Positions 17,488 to 25,589 of a stretch of 64,000 nt of DNA are shown piece after piece. The notes under the pieces are model-generated. The model had not been told where the DNA came from, made no database searches, and was given only the letters and a program-made list of their open reading frames with translations. Within the stretch, counting starts at the first letter, position 1, and the number at the start of each line of letters is the position of its first letter. The position numbers and the translations under genes are program-made. Source of the DNA: JAEUHO01 sp046350655 (GTDB lineage: Bacteria > Planctomycetota > PLA2 > JAEUHO01); NCBI GenBank assembly GCA_046350655.1, contig JAXMAB010000006.1:558001-622000 (forward strand), given 5' to 3'.

Positions 17488-18801
17488 ATGAATCCGCAGG
17501 TGCCCACGGCGACGGAGAAGACCTCGGCCGCCACGACCGCCCGCCTCACCCTCGACGGCAAGGACTACGACCTCCCGGTCGTCGTCGGCTCGGAGGGCGA
17601 ACGCGCCATCGACATCCGCAAGCTCCGGGACACCACCGGCGCCGTGACGCTCGACCCGGGCTACGGCAACACCGGCGCCTGCCTGAGCGCGATCACCTTC
17701 ATCGACGGCGACAAGGGGATCCTGCAGTACCGCGGCTACCCGATCGACGAGCTCGCCGAGAAGGCGTCGTTCCTCGAGGTCGCGTACCTGCTGATCTACG
17801 GGAAGCTCCCGAACGCGGTCGAGTGGAGGGCGTTCAGCGAGCTGATCACCCGCCACACGCTGCTCCACGAGGACATGAAGAAGTTCTTCGAGGGGTACCC
17901 GCCGCACGCCCACCCGATGGCGATCCTCGCGGCGATGGTCGCGTCGCTCTCGACGTACTACCCCGACAGCGCGAACGGCGCGGCCGACCTCAACATCGCC
18001 CGCCTGGTCGCGAAGCTCCCGACGATCGCGGCGTTCTCGTTCAAGAAGAGCGTCGGCCAGCCGTTCGTCTACCCGCGGAACGACCTGTCGTACTGCGGCA
18101 ACTTCCTGAACATGATGTTCTCGGTGCCGAGCGAGCCGTTCAAGATCTCGCCCGTCGTCGAGCGCGCCCTGAACATGCTGCTCATCCTCCACGCGGACCA
18201 CGAGCAGAACTGCTCGACGTCCACCGTGCGCATGGTCGGCAGCAGCCAGGCGAACCTCTTCGCCACGATCGCCGCCGGCATCGCCGCGCTCTGGGGCCCG
18301 CTGCACGGCGGCGCCAACCAGGAAGTGATCGAGATGCTCGAGAAGATCCGCGCCGACGGCGGCGACTACAAGAAGTACGTCGCGATGGCGAAGGACAAGA
18401 ACTCGACGTTCAAGCTCATGGGCTTCGGCCACCGCGTCTACAAGAACTTCGACCCGCGCGCCAAGATCCTCAAGGCCGCCGCCGACGACGTGCTGAAGGC
18501 CCTCGGCGTCAACGACCCGATGCTCGAGATCGCGAAGAACCTCGAGGAGATCGCGCTCAAGGACGAGTACTTCGTCAGCCGCAAGCTGTACCCGAACGTC
18601 GACTTCTACAGCGGCATCATCTACCGCGCGCTGGGCATCCCGACGGACATGTTCACCGTCATGTTCGCCCTCGGCCGCCTGCCGGGCTGGATCGCGCAGT
18701 GGAAGGAGATGCGCGACGACCCGTCGTCGAAGATCAACCGCCCGCGGCAGATCTACACGGGCGCGCTCAAGCGGCCGTTCGTCCCGCTCCAGTCCCGCTG
18801 A
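17488..18801 (+). CDS. gltA: Citrate synthase (type II)
   Basis: Condenses acetyl-CoA with oxaloacetate, the first step of the TCA cycle, in the cytoplasm. 437 residues, the usual length for the hexameric bacterial type. The small N-terminal beta domain is followed by conserved LQYRGYPIDELAE, then the active-site histidines in GPLHGGANQEVIEML and GFGHRVYKNFDPRA, and the catalytic aspartate in SRKLYPNVDFYSG. The ATG at 17488 has a good AAGGAG site 7 bases upstream; an in-frame ATG at 17401 is too far upstream of the conserved fold. A 15-base-pair hairpin follows the stop. Codons are somewhat less extreme in GC, as expected for a highly expressed gene. Confidence 0.96.
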   Translation: MNPQVPTATEKTSAATTARLTLDGKDYDLPVVVGSEGERAIDIRKLRDTTGAVTLDPGYGNTGACLSAITFIDGDKGILQYRGYPIDELAEKASFLEVAYLLIYGKLPNAVEWRAFSELITRHTLLHEDMKKFFEGYPPHAHPMAILAAMVASLSTYYPDSANGAADLNIARLVAKLPTIAAFSFKKSVGQPFVYPRNDLSYCGNFLNMMFSVPSEPFKISPVVERALNMLLILHADHEQNCSTSTVRMVGSSQANLFATIAAGIAALWGPLHGGANQEVIEMLEKIRADGGDYKKYVAMAKDKNSTFKLMGFGHRVYKNFDPRAKILKAAADDVLKALGVNDPMLEIAKNLEEIALKDEYFVSRKLYPNVDFYSGIIYRALGIPTDMFTVMFALGRLPGWIAQWKEMRDDPSSKINRPRQIYTGALKRPFVPLQSR

Positions 18802-18824
18802 ACCGGGCCCTCGTCGTCGACCCC

Positions 18825-18858
18825 GCGGCGCGCCGGTCCCCACGGACCGGCGCGCCGC
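18825..18858 (+). terminator. Terminator-type hairpin after gltA
   Basis: Perfect inverted repeat GCGGCGCGCCGGTCC / GGACCGGCGCGCCGC with a 4-base loop, 23 bases after the citrate synthase stop. A short T-containing tract follows (CTCCGTTCC), so it is a strong hairpin with a poor U-tail. Confidence 0.65.
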
Positions 18859-18929
18859 TCCGTTCCGGGGCCGCGCGCGCCGTCCGCCGGGGCCCGCCGG
18901 CCGCAGGGCGAGGCCGCGGTCGAGGTCCC

Positions 18930-18945
18930 GGGACCGCGAGGCCCG
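18930..18945 (+). repeat. Interspersed motif copy (full 16-mer)
   Basis: GGGACCGCGAGGCCCG between the gltA terminator and the pyrophosphatase gene. Confidence 0.8.
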
Positions 18946-19020
18946 CGCGCCGGCGGCCTTGGGGCCCGCGCGTCAGAGATCGTTCACGCGCGGGCCCTTG
19001 GTGCGACCCGGCGCGTCGGC

Positions 19021-19026
19021 GACAAT
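19021..19026 (+). promoter_or_regulatory. -10-like box for ppa
   Basis: GACAAT, 17 bases before the ATG at 19044, with a GGAGG ribosome site in between; predicts a short leader of about 10 bases. Confidence 0.4.
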
Positions 19027-19043
19027 CCGCGCCGGAGGCCCCG

Positions 19044-19580
19044 ATGCACCCCTGGCACGACCTGGACCCCGGCGCGAAGTGTCCCGACGTCGTGCGCGTC
19101 GTCGTGGAGATCCCCAAGGGCTCGCGCAACAAGTACGAGATCGACAAGACGAGCGGCCTCTTCTACCTCGACCGCGTCCTCTACTCGCCGATGCACTACC
19201 CGGGCGACTACGGCTTCGTGCCGCGCACCGTGTACGACGACGGCGACCCCTTCGACGTCGTGATCCTCTCGAACCAGCCGACCTTCACCGGCTGCCTCGT
19301 CGACGTCCGGCCCGTGGGCCTGTTCCGCATGCGCGACCGCGGCGAGCCCGACGACAAGGCGCTCGCCGTCGTCGCCAAGGACCCGACGTTCGCCCACGTC
19401 CACGACCTCGACGACGTCTCGCCCCACGTGCTCAAGGAGATCGAGCACTTCTTCCGCGTCTACAAGGACCTCGAGGGCGCGCGCGTCGAGACCCTCGCGT
19501 GGGAGCCCGCGGCGGTGGCCCGCGCGCGGATCGTCGCGTCCATCGAGCGCTACCGCGCGTCGCCGCCCCCGCGCGCGTGA
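19044..19580 (+). CDS. ppa: Inorganic pyrophosphatase (family I)
   Basis: Hydrolyses pyrophosphate to phosphate in the cytoplasm, pulling biosynthetic reactions forward. 178 residues, normal for family I. Conserved elements: VEIPKGSRNKYEID near the N-terminus (substrate-binding Lys, Arg and Glu), LYSPMHYPGDYGFVP, and the metal-binding DDGDPFDVV. GGAGG lies 5-6 bases before the ATG. Its TGA overlaps the GTG of the radical SAM gene, so the two are probably cotranscribed although no functional link is obvious. Confidence 0.95.
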   Translation: MHPWHDLDPGAKCPDVVRVVVEIPKGSRNKYEIDKTSGLFYLDRVLYSPMHYPGDYGFVPRTVYDDGDPFDVVILSNQPTFTGCLVDVRPVGLFRMRDRGEPDDKALAVVAKDPTFAHVHDLDDVSPHVLKEIEHFFRVYKDLEGARVETLAWEPAAVARARIVASIERYRASPPPRA

Positions 19581-20739
19581 CCTCGCCCGGCCCGTCCGAC
19601 CCGGCGCCGCACGCGGAAGCCCCCGCGACGCTCCACGTCCGCGGCGACCGGCACGGCGTCGTCGTCGAGCGCGCGGCCGACGGCGCGGCGCTGCGCTGCG
19701 ACGCCGAGGGCCGCTGGACGACGCTCCACCGCGGCGGCGGCGTGCTCCGCCGTGCCGTGGACGGCCGCGTCCACGTGCGCCGCCCCGGCGGCGACGAGGC
19801 CCTGCCGTCCGCCGAGGCCGACGCCGTCCACGACCTCGCCGCGCGCTGCGACGGAGTTCGCCGCGGCGATCGAGCGCGGGGATCCCGTGGACCTCGTGGG
19901 GGACCGCGCCCACGCGCTCGCGCTGCTGCGCGGCGGCCGGCCGTGGCGCGGCGTGGTTCGCCGACGAGGCCCGCCGCGCCGCGGCGCTCTACCCCGAGGG
20001 CATCCCGATCCTGCCGCCGCACCGCTACCGCGACGTCGTCGTGGACCCGGCGCGCGGCTGCCCCAACGGCGGCTGCACGTTCTGCGCATTCTACAAGGAC
20101 CGCCCCTTCGAGGTCCTCGACGACGCCGCCTTCCGCGCGCACCTCGACGCCGTCCGCGCCCACTTCGGCCGCGCGCTCGACGCCGTCGACGGCGTCTTCC
20201 TCGGCAGCGCGTCCGCGGCCTCCATCCCCGACGCGGTGCTCCTGCGCCGCCTCGCCGACGTCGCCGCCGCGTTCGGGCCGCGCGCCCGCGGCGTCGCCGC
20301 ATTCCTCGACCCGGACCACGCGCCGCGCCGCGACGCCGCGCGGTGGACCGCGCTGCGCACCGCGGGCCTCGGCGACGTGACCGTCGGCCTCGAGACGGGC
20401 CTCGCCGCGCTGCGCGCCGAGGTCGGCAAGCGCCCCGACCTCGACCGGTTCGTCGCGGACGTCGCCGCGATGAAGGCCGCGGGGCTGAAGGTCGCCGTCA
20501 CCGTGCTCCTCGGCCTCGGGGGCCCCGCGCGCGCGGACGCCCACCGCGACGCGACCGTCGCCACGCTCGCGGCGATGCCGCTCGACGCGAAGGACCTCGT
20601 CTACCTCTCGCCGCTCCGCGGCTCGATGCCCCCCGACGCACTCGCCGCCGAGGACCGCCTCCTCCGCGCGGCGCTCGTGGGCCGCACGCGCGCGCGCGCG
20701 ACGCCGTACCCCGCCGAGGCGTTCGTCGCGCGCACGTGA
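19577..20739 (+). CDS. Radical SAM protein with C-x4-C-x2-C cluster motif, frame-interrupted
   Basis: Predicted 4Fe-4S radical SAM enzyme. GTG start overlaps the ppa stop. About 90 N-terminal residues (LHVRGDRHGVVVERA...) are in one frame; a frame change is needed near 19850 and again near 19950, after which the core is continuous: PEGIPILPPHRYRDVVVDPARG, the cluster motif CPNGGCTFC followed by AFYKDRPFEV, then a TIM-barrel pattern with VGLETGLAALR and TVLLGLGGPAR. The C-x4-C-x2-C spacing occurs in a subgroup of radical SAM proteins (CPxNxCTFC type) of unknown function. The apparent indels are in GC runs. No substrate can be assigned; the unusual N-terminal domain may be a recognition domain. 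Confidence 0.78.
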
Positions 20740-20753
20740 GCGGGCCGTCCGCG

Positions 20754-20759
20754 TAGACT
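20754..20759 (+). promoter_or_regulatory. -10-like box, leaderless spacing
   Basis: TAGACT followed by exactly 6 bases and the ATG at 20766. No ribosome-binding site fits. Confidence 0.5.
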
Positions 20760-20765
20760 CCCGGG

Positions 20766-22385
20766 ATGGGGTCGCCGCGCGCCATCCTTGTCGTCGCCGT
20801 GCTGGCCGCGTGCGGAGCCGCGTTCTTCCTCTTGCGCGGCCGGGGCGACGGGCCGACCGACGGCACGGGACGAGGTCCGGGTTCGGGACCGCGAGGCCCG
20901 CTGGCCGTCGAGGGCACGCCGCCTCCGCTGGCCGCCGGGCCTCGCGTCTCGAAGGACACGACCGCCGAACCGCCCGCAGCCCCGACCGCCGCGGCCGCGA
21001 ACCCTGCCGGGCCGGAGCCGCTCGATCCCGCGGACCGGCCGGCCGACTGGCCGACGACCGTGGCGGACGGCTGCCGCACCCTGCGCCTGCGCGTGCGGTG
21101 CGTGGACGCGATCACCGGCCAACCCGTCGCGGCTCGCTGGCGCCTCGGTCACCCGTTCGAGGAGACGTTGCGACGGGGCGAGCCCGTCAACCCGACGGCG
21201 AGCGCACCCGGCTGGTGGCTCGACCCGCGCTGGCGCGCGGCGGACCTGCGAGCGTCGGTCCTCCAGCGGCCCGACACCCTCGTCCACGACTGGATCGTCG
21301 TGGACGCGCCCGCGGGGTACGCGGACGTCGAGCAGTTCCAGATCCATCGCCCCGTCGCCGCGGACATCGAGGAGATCGCCGCGACGGTGCCGCTGTGGCC
21401 GACGATCGACCTGGTCCTGACGATCCGAGGACCGGATGGCGCGCCGGCCGAGGGCGCGCGTCTCCATGCGATTCACGTGGTTGGCGGACCCCCAGAGCAC
21501 TGGGCCGGCGGGACGCAGAGTTCCCTCGATGCGGCGGGCACTGACGGTGTGCTGCTTGTGAGAGGTCTCCCGTTCGTTCCGGGAGCCGAAGTCCGCGCGC
21601 TCGTCGCATGGCGACCCGCGCTCGTCCAGCCGACGGAGAGCCCCGCGGCGGCCGACGTCGAGGAGGTCGAACTGCGGCGCCCGCCCGTGCTGGCGAGGTT
21701 CCCGCTGCAGCCGGTGACCGCGATTCCGGTGGAGGTCCGCTTGGCAGGTTCGACGGGCGGCGGAGAGGGCCGAGCCCGGCGCGACCTCGATGTGCCGGTG
21801 ACCGAGGCGCTCGCGGACGAGGTGAGGGAGGAGGAGGACGTGCGTCCTCCGGGAGGGCCCGCGGACCCGGCCACGGTCGGTCGCCTGCGGGTTCGCGTCC
21901 GGCGGGCTGACGGGCGTTCCGCTGCGCGCGCGCAGGTGACGTGTGATCCGCAGGACGTCTTCACGGATGCCGACGGAGTCGCCGTGATCGGGGACGTGGC
22001 CGCGGGCGAACGCGAAGTCTGGGCGTCCGTGCCCGGCGGCTTCCGTTGGACGACCCGGGTCTCCGTCGATGCGGGCGCGCGCGTCGACGTGGAACTTCGG
22101 GAACCCGCCGCGGGGCAACTCGACGTCGAAGTCGTGGATGACGCGGGTCGGCCGTGCCCGCTAGCACGGATCGTGGTCTACGGCTCCGGTGGGGGGGGGA
22201 CTTTCGACGTCGAGGACGGCGTGCAGCGCGTCGACGAACTCGCCGATGCGGCAGGCAGGCGATCGTACCGGCGCACGGCACCCGGTGTCGCGACCGTGTT
22301 CGCGGAGTGGCGCTGGCGGAAGGGCGAGGCGAAGGTGGTCGTCGAGGAGCGCGGCCGGGTCACCGCGCGCATCGTGGTGCGATAG
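20766..22385 (+). CDS. Membrane-anchored protein with carboxypeptidase-regulatory-like domains
   Basis: 539 residues. An N-terminal membrane anchor (AILVVAVLAACGAAFFLL at about 6-23; the Cys could alternatively be lipidated) is followed by a low-complexity Gly/Pro/Ala linker (about 24-85) and then several beta-sandwich domains (LRLRVRCVDAITGQPVAARW; LVLTIRGPDGAPAEGARLH; LRVRVRRADGRSAARAQV; LDVEVVDDAGRPCPLARIV). The same plan is used by the gene at 14495. Codon use in the 3' half is less GC-extreme than its neighbours. The linker contains two motif copies read as protein (GPRGP near 20885, and an inverted variant near 20937). Likely exported and cell-surface facing; function unknown. Confidence 0.72.
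   Translation: MGSPRAILVVAVLAACGAAFFLLRGRGDGPTDGTGRGPGSGPRGPLAVEGTPPPLAAGPRVSKDTTAEPPAAPTAAAANPAGPEPLDPADRPADWPTTVADGCRTLRLRVRCVDAITGQPVAARWRLGHPFEETLRRGEPVNPTASAPGWWLDPRWRAADLRASVLQRPDTLVHDWIVVDAPAGYADVEQFQIHRPVAADIEEIAATVPLWPTIDLVLTIRGPDGAPAEGARLHAIHVVGGPPEHWAGGTQSSLDAAGTDGVLLVRGLPFVPGAEVRALVAWRPALVQPTESPAAADVEEVELRRPPVLARFPLQPVTAIPVEVRLAGSTGGGEGRARRDLDVPVTEALADEVREEEDVRPPGGPADPATVGRLRVRVRRADGRSAARAQVTCDPQDVFTDADGVAVIGDVAAGEREVWASVPGGFRWTTRVSVDAGARVDVELREPAAGQLDVEVVDDAGRPCPLARIVVYGSGGGGTFDVEDGVQRVDELADAAGRRSYRRTAPGVATVFAEWRWRKGEAKVVVEERGRVTARIVVR
20885..20900 (+). repeat. Interspersed motif copy inside a coding linker
   Basis: Full 16-mer GGGACCGCGAGGCCCG, translated as GPRGP in the low-complexity linker; an inverted variant (CGGGCCTCGCGTCTC) lies about 50 bases on. 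Confidence 0.7.
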
Positions 22386-22390
22386 GCCAG

Positions 22391-22404
22391 CGGGCCTCGC
22401 GGTC
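22391..22404 (-). repeat. Interspersed motif copy (core 14-mer, inverted)
   Basis: CGGGCCTCGCGGTC in the 69-base gap between two convergent genes. Confidence 0.7.
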
Positions 22405-22454
22405 GCGGGGAGATGACCGCGTCCCGGAGCGGCGCGGGGGCGGACCGCCGCGCG

Positions 22455-24338
22455 TCAGGGCTGGCGGACGGTGTGCCAGCGGCCGGGGGCGAGGTCGGGG
22501 ACGACCTGCGTCGAGCCGTCGGGCCAGCGGATCTCGCAGCGGTCGATGCGCGTCGCGTCGCCGAGCCCGACGTGGACGGCGAGCGACGACTGCGCGAGGT
22601 AGCCGCTCGCGGCGTGCACCTGGCGGACGATCGTCCGGCCGCCGGCCGTGACGCGGACGAGCGCGCCGATCGCGTCGCGGTTCTTGCCCGCGCCGACGAG
22701 GCGGAGGCCGACCCACGCGCGCGGGCGGCTCTCGTTGCGGAAGAGGAACGGCCCGCCATTGAAGTTGTTGACGACGAGGTCGAGGCGACCGTCGCCGTCG
22801 AAGTCGGCGGTGGCCGCGGCGCGCGAGCTGCGCGAGATCGCGCGGTCGCGGAGCTTGGGGCCGCGCGTGCGGCCGTCCTCGGGGTCGACGCCGCCGTCGG
22901 CCGTGCGGTCGACGAAGCGGCCCGTGCCGTCGTTGCGGAGCAGCGCGCACGGCCAGTACTCGAAGGGGTAGCCCATGCCGGACGCGAAGAAGACGTCCTC
23001 GGCGCCGTCGGCGTCGAAGTCGCCGGTGACGACGCCCCAGGGCCACCACGTCTCGAGGCCCGCGGCGTCGCTGCGCTCCTCGAAGCGGCCGCCGCCGAGG
23101 GCCCGGAGGAACGTGTTGCCGAAGAGCACGCCGTCCACGCGGTAGCCGAGGCGCTTCAGGAGGCCGGCCTGGACCGGGTCGGCGGGGTCCGCGCGGGGGC
23201 CGAAGAGGCCGGGCCACTTCTTCGGGGCGTCGGCGGGCTTCGGGACGTCCATCGCCTGCGTCCACATGTCGGAGTGCATGTCGGAGAGGAGCAGGTCGAG
23301 GCGGCCGTCGCCGTCGGCGTCGAAGGCCCGCGCGCCGATGGTGCCGAACGAGGTCGTGGGGAGCGAGGCGGAGGTGACGTCGGTGAAGCGGCCCTTGCCG
23401 TCGTTCTGGAGCAGCGCGCTGCGACCGAACATGTTGGTGACGAACACGTCGAGGTCGTGGTCGTCGTCGGCGTCGAACGCCACGACGTCGCCGCTCCAGC
23501 CCGGGCCGGCGAGGCCCGAGGCCTGCGTGGCGTCCTCGAACGTGCCGTCGCCGCGGTTGCGGTAGAAGACGTTGTGCTCGGGCGGGCTGTCCACCAGCTC
23601 GAAGAGGCCCGTGGGCCCGCGGTAGTACCGCTGCGCGGCGTCGAAGGCGGCGGTCGTCCACTGCGCGGTCGCCGTGACGAGGAGGTCGAGGTCGCCGTCG
23701 CCGTCGGCGTCGAAGAACGCGGCGGCCTGCGCGTGGGCGACCAGCGCGAGGCCGGCGGCGTCGGTCGCGTCCTCGAACGTGCCGTCGCCGCGGTTGCGGA
23801 GGAAGACGTTGCCGCCGCGCGTCGTCGTGACGTAGAGGTCCGGGTCGCCGTCGGCGTCCACGTCGCCGAACGCCGCGGCCACCGAGATGCGGCCGTCCAC
23901 GGCGACGCCCGCGGCCTTCGTGACGTCGGTGAAGCGCCAGCCGCCGTCGTTGCGGTAGAGCGCGTTCGGGCCGAGCTGGTTGCAGAAGTAGACGTCGTCG
24001 TCGCCGTCGCCGTCCACGTCGGCCACCGCGACGCCGGCGCCGTGGTCGTAGAGGTTGATCTTGAAGTTCTCGCCCTGCTCGTCGGGCAGGTACGCCATCC
24101 AGAAGCCGACGCCGGCCTCCTTCGCGACGTCGCGGAAGAAGAGGTCCTTCGTCGGCGCGGGCGCGGCGGGCCGGGGCGGCGTCCGCCGCGACGCGGGGAC
24201 GTCGTCGCCGCGGCGCGCGACCACGCCGACGACCCACGCGGCCGCGGCGAGCAGGCCGACCGCCGCCAGGACGACCGCCCGCGAGCCGGGCCGCGGCGAC
24301 GCGGCGTCCGGCGGGGGATTGGGGCGCGCGTCGGCCAT
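22455..24338 (-). CDS. CRTAC1 family FG-GAP/ASPIC-UnbV protein 1
   Basis: 627-residue exported protein. An N-terminal membrane segment (VVLAAVGLLAAAAWVVGVV, about 22-40) anchors a seven-bladed-type propeller of FG-GAP/VCBS repeats carrying many DxDxDG calcium-binding loops (VADVDGDGDDDVYFCNQLG and similar). The C-terminus is an ASPIC/UnbV domain (IGALVRVTAGG, ASGYLAQSS, VHVGLGD). All four paralogues in this window share the DMHSDMW motif. The family is common in planctomycetes and acidobacteria and its role is not established; adhesion or polymer binding is inferred. The start at 24338 lies 6 bases after a TATCAA box. Separated by 7 kb from the three-gene cluster of paralogues. Confidence 0.88.
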   Translation of the reverse strand: MADARPNPPPDAASPRPGSRAVVLAAVGLLAAAAWVVGVVARRGDDVPASRRTPPRPAAPAPTKDLFFRDVAKEAGVGFWMAYLPDEQGENFKINLYDHGAGVAVADVDGDGDDDVYFCNQLGPNALYRNDGGWRFTDVTKAAGVAVDGRISVAAAFGDVDADGDPDLYVTTTRGGNVFLRNRGDGTFEDATDAAGLALVAHAQAAAFFDADGDGDLDLLVTATAQWTTAAFDAAQRYYRGPTGLFELVDSPPEHNVFYRNRGDGTFEDATQASGLAGPGWSGDVVAFDADDDHDLDVFVTNMFGRSALLQNDGKGRFTDVTSASLPTTSFGTIGARAFDADGDGRLDLLLSDMHSDMWTQAMDVPKPADAPKKWPGLFGPRADPADPVQAGLLKRLGYRVDGVLFGNTFLRALGGGRFEERSDAAGLETWWPWGVVTGDFDADGAEDVFFASGMGYPFEYWPCALLRNDGTGRFVDRTADGGVDPEDGRTRGPKLRDRAISRSSRAAATADFDGDGRLDLVVNNFNGGPFLFRNESRPRAWVGLRLVGAGKNRDAIGALVRVTAGGRTIVRQVHAASGYLAQSSLAVHVGLGDATRIDRCEIRWPDGSTQVVPDLAPGRWHTVRQP

Positions 24339-24344
24339 CCCCCT

Positions 24345-24350
24345 TTGATA
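24345..24350 (-). promoter_or_regulatory. -10-like box, leaderless spacing
   Basis: TATCAA on the minus strand, 6 bases, then the ATG of the CRTAC1 gene. Confidence 0.5.
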
Positions 24351-24438
24351 GAGGCGTGGGGGGCGCGGGCGTCGTCCCGCTCCGCCCGCGGCCGGGACTT
24401 CCGCCCCGACGCCCACGGGACCTTTGCGGTACGGCCCG

Positions 24439-24444
24439 TACGAT
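24439..24444 (+). promoter_or_regulatory. -10-like box, leaderless spacing before a GTG start
   Basis: TACGAT, 6 bases, then GTG at 24451. The same TACGAT plus 6 bases precedes the selenoprotein gene at 40492. Confidence 0.5.
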
Positions 24445-24450
24445 CCGGCG

Positions 24451-25589
24451 GTGGCCACCGTCCCCGACCTCTCCGTCGTCGTGCTGACGTGGAACACGCG
24501 GGACCGCACGCTCGCGACGCTGGCGGCGGTCCCCGCGGGCGCCGCGCCGTGCACGCACGAGACCGTCCTCGTCGACAATGCGAGCGACGACGGCACCGCG
24601 GACGCGGTCCGCGCCGCCTGGCCGGCGGTGCGGGTGATCGAGAGCCCGCGCAACGTCGGGTTCGCGCGCGGCCACGCGCTCGCGCTCCCGCACGTGCGCG
24701 GCGAGGTCGTCGTGTTCCTCAACTCCGACGCCGTGCCCGCGCCGGGCGCGCTCGCCGCGCTCGTCGCGTACCTGCGCCGCACGCCGGCCGCGGGCCTCGC
24801 GGTCCCGCCGATCGCCGACGCGGCCGGCACGCCGCAGAAGGCGGGATGGCGGTTCCCGTCCGTCCGCGCGCTCCTCGACCTCTTCACGCCGCTCGGGTGG
24901 CGGCCGCGGCGCGCCCGCCGGGCCGCGCCGGCCGCGCCGGTCGCGGCGCCCGCGCCCGCCGGGCCGGCGCGCGAGGCCGACCGTCGTCCGAGACGGCGTC
25001 GGGCGCGTGCCTCGCGGTCCGGCGCGACCTCCTCCTCCGGCTCGGCGGCTTCGACGTCGGCTTCCCGTTCTACTTCGAGGACGTGGACCTCTGCTGGCGC
25101 GCGCGGCGGCTGGGCGCCGAGGTCCACGCGCTCGCGCGCGGGCCGGTCGTCGTCCACGCGGGCGGCGCGTCCACCGTCGGGGTCCGCGGGCCGCTGCGGC
25201 TGCCGTTGCTCCAGGGGATGCTGCGGCACATGCGGCGGCGGCTCCCGCCGTTCCGGTTCGCGGCGTTCGCGTGCGCGGTGAAGGCCGGTTACGTCGTGCG
25301 CTGCGTCGTCGCGCTGCTCGCCGCGTCGGTCGCGGCCGCCGTCCACGGGCTGAGGGGCTCCTCGGCGCGCGCGGCGCGGGCCGCGGCCGCCGCACGCGAG
25401 CCGCTGTGGTTCCTCGACCACGACCTGCGCGCGCTCCTGCGGGCGTGGGGCGGCCCCGCCGCGTTCCGGCCGCTGCCGGCGGGCGGGCCTCGCGTGCGGC
25501 GCCGCGGGACCTCGGTCGAGGACGCCCCGTCGGCGCGCGTCACCGCGGCGCGAGCGTCACCCGCTGCCAGCCCCGCACCGGGCGCGTGA
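24451..25589 (+). CDS. Family 2 glycosyltransferase (one frameshift)
   Basis: GT-A fold inverting glycosyltransferase, similar to rhamnosyltransferase-type enzymes of cell-surface polysaccharide synthesis. GTG start at 24451 (VATVPDLSVVVLTWN). Seen: VVVLTWNTRDRT, nucleotide-binding LVDNASDDGTAD, VGFARGHALAL, and VVFLNSDAVPAPG (the DxD-like metal site). Near 24975 the frame must change by an indel in a gc run; in the next frame come GACLAVRRDLLLRLGGF, FPFYFEDVDLCWRARR (the catalytic ED region), and a C-terminal segment with hydrophobic helices. Its 3' end overlaps the convergent GT-C gene by 50 bases. The acceptor sugar is unknown. Confidence 0.82.
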
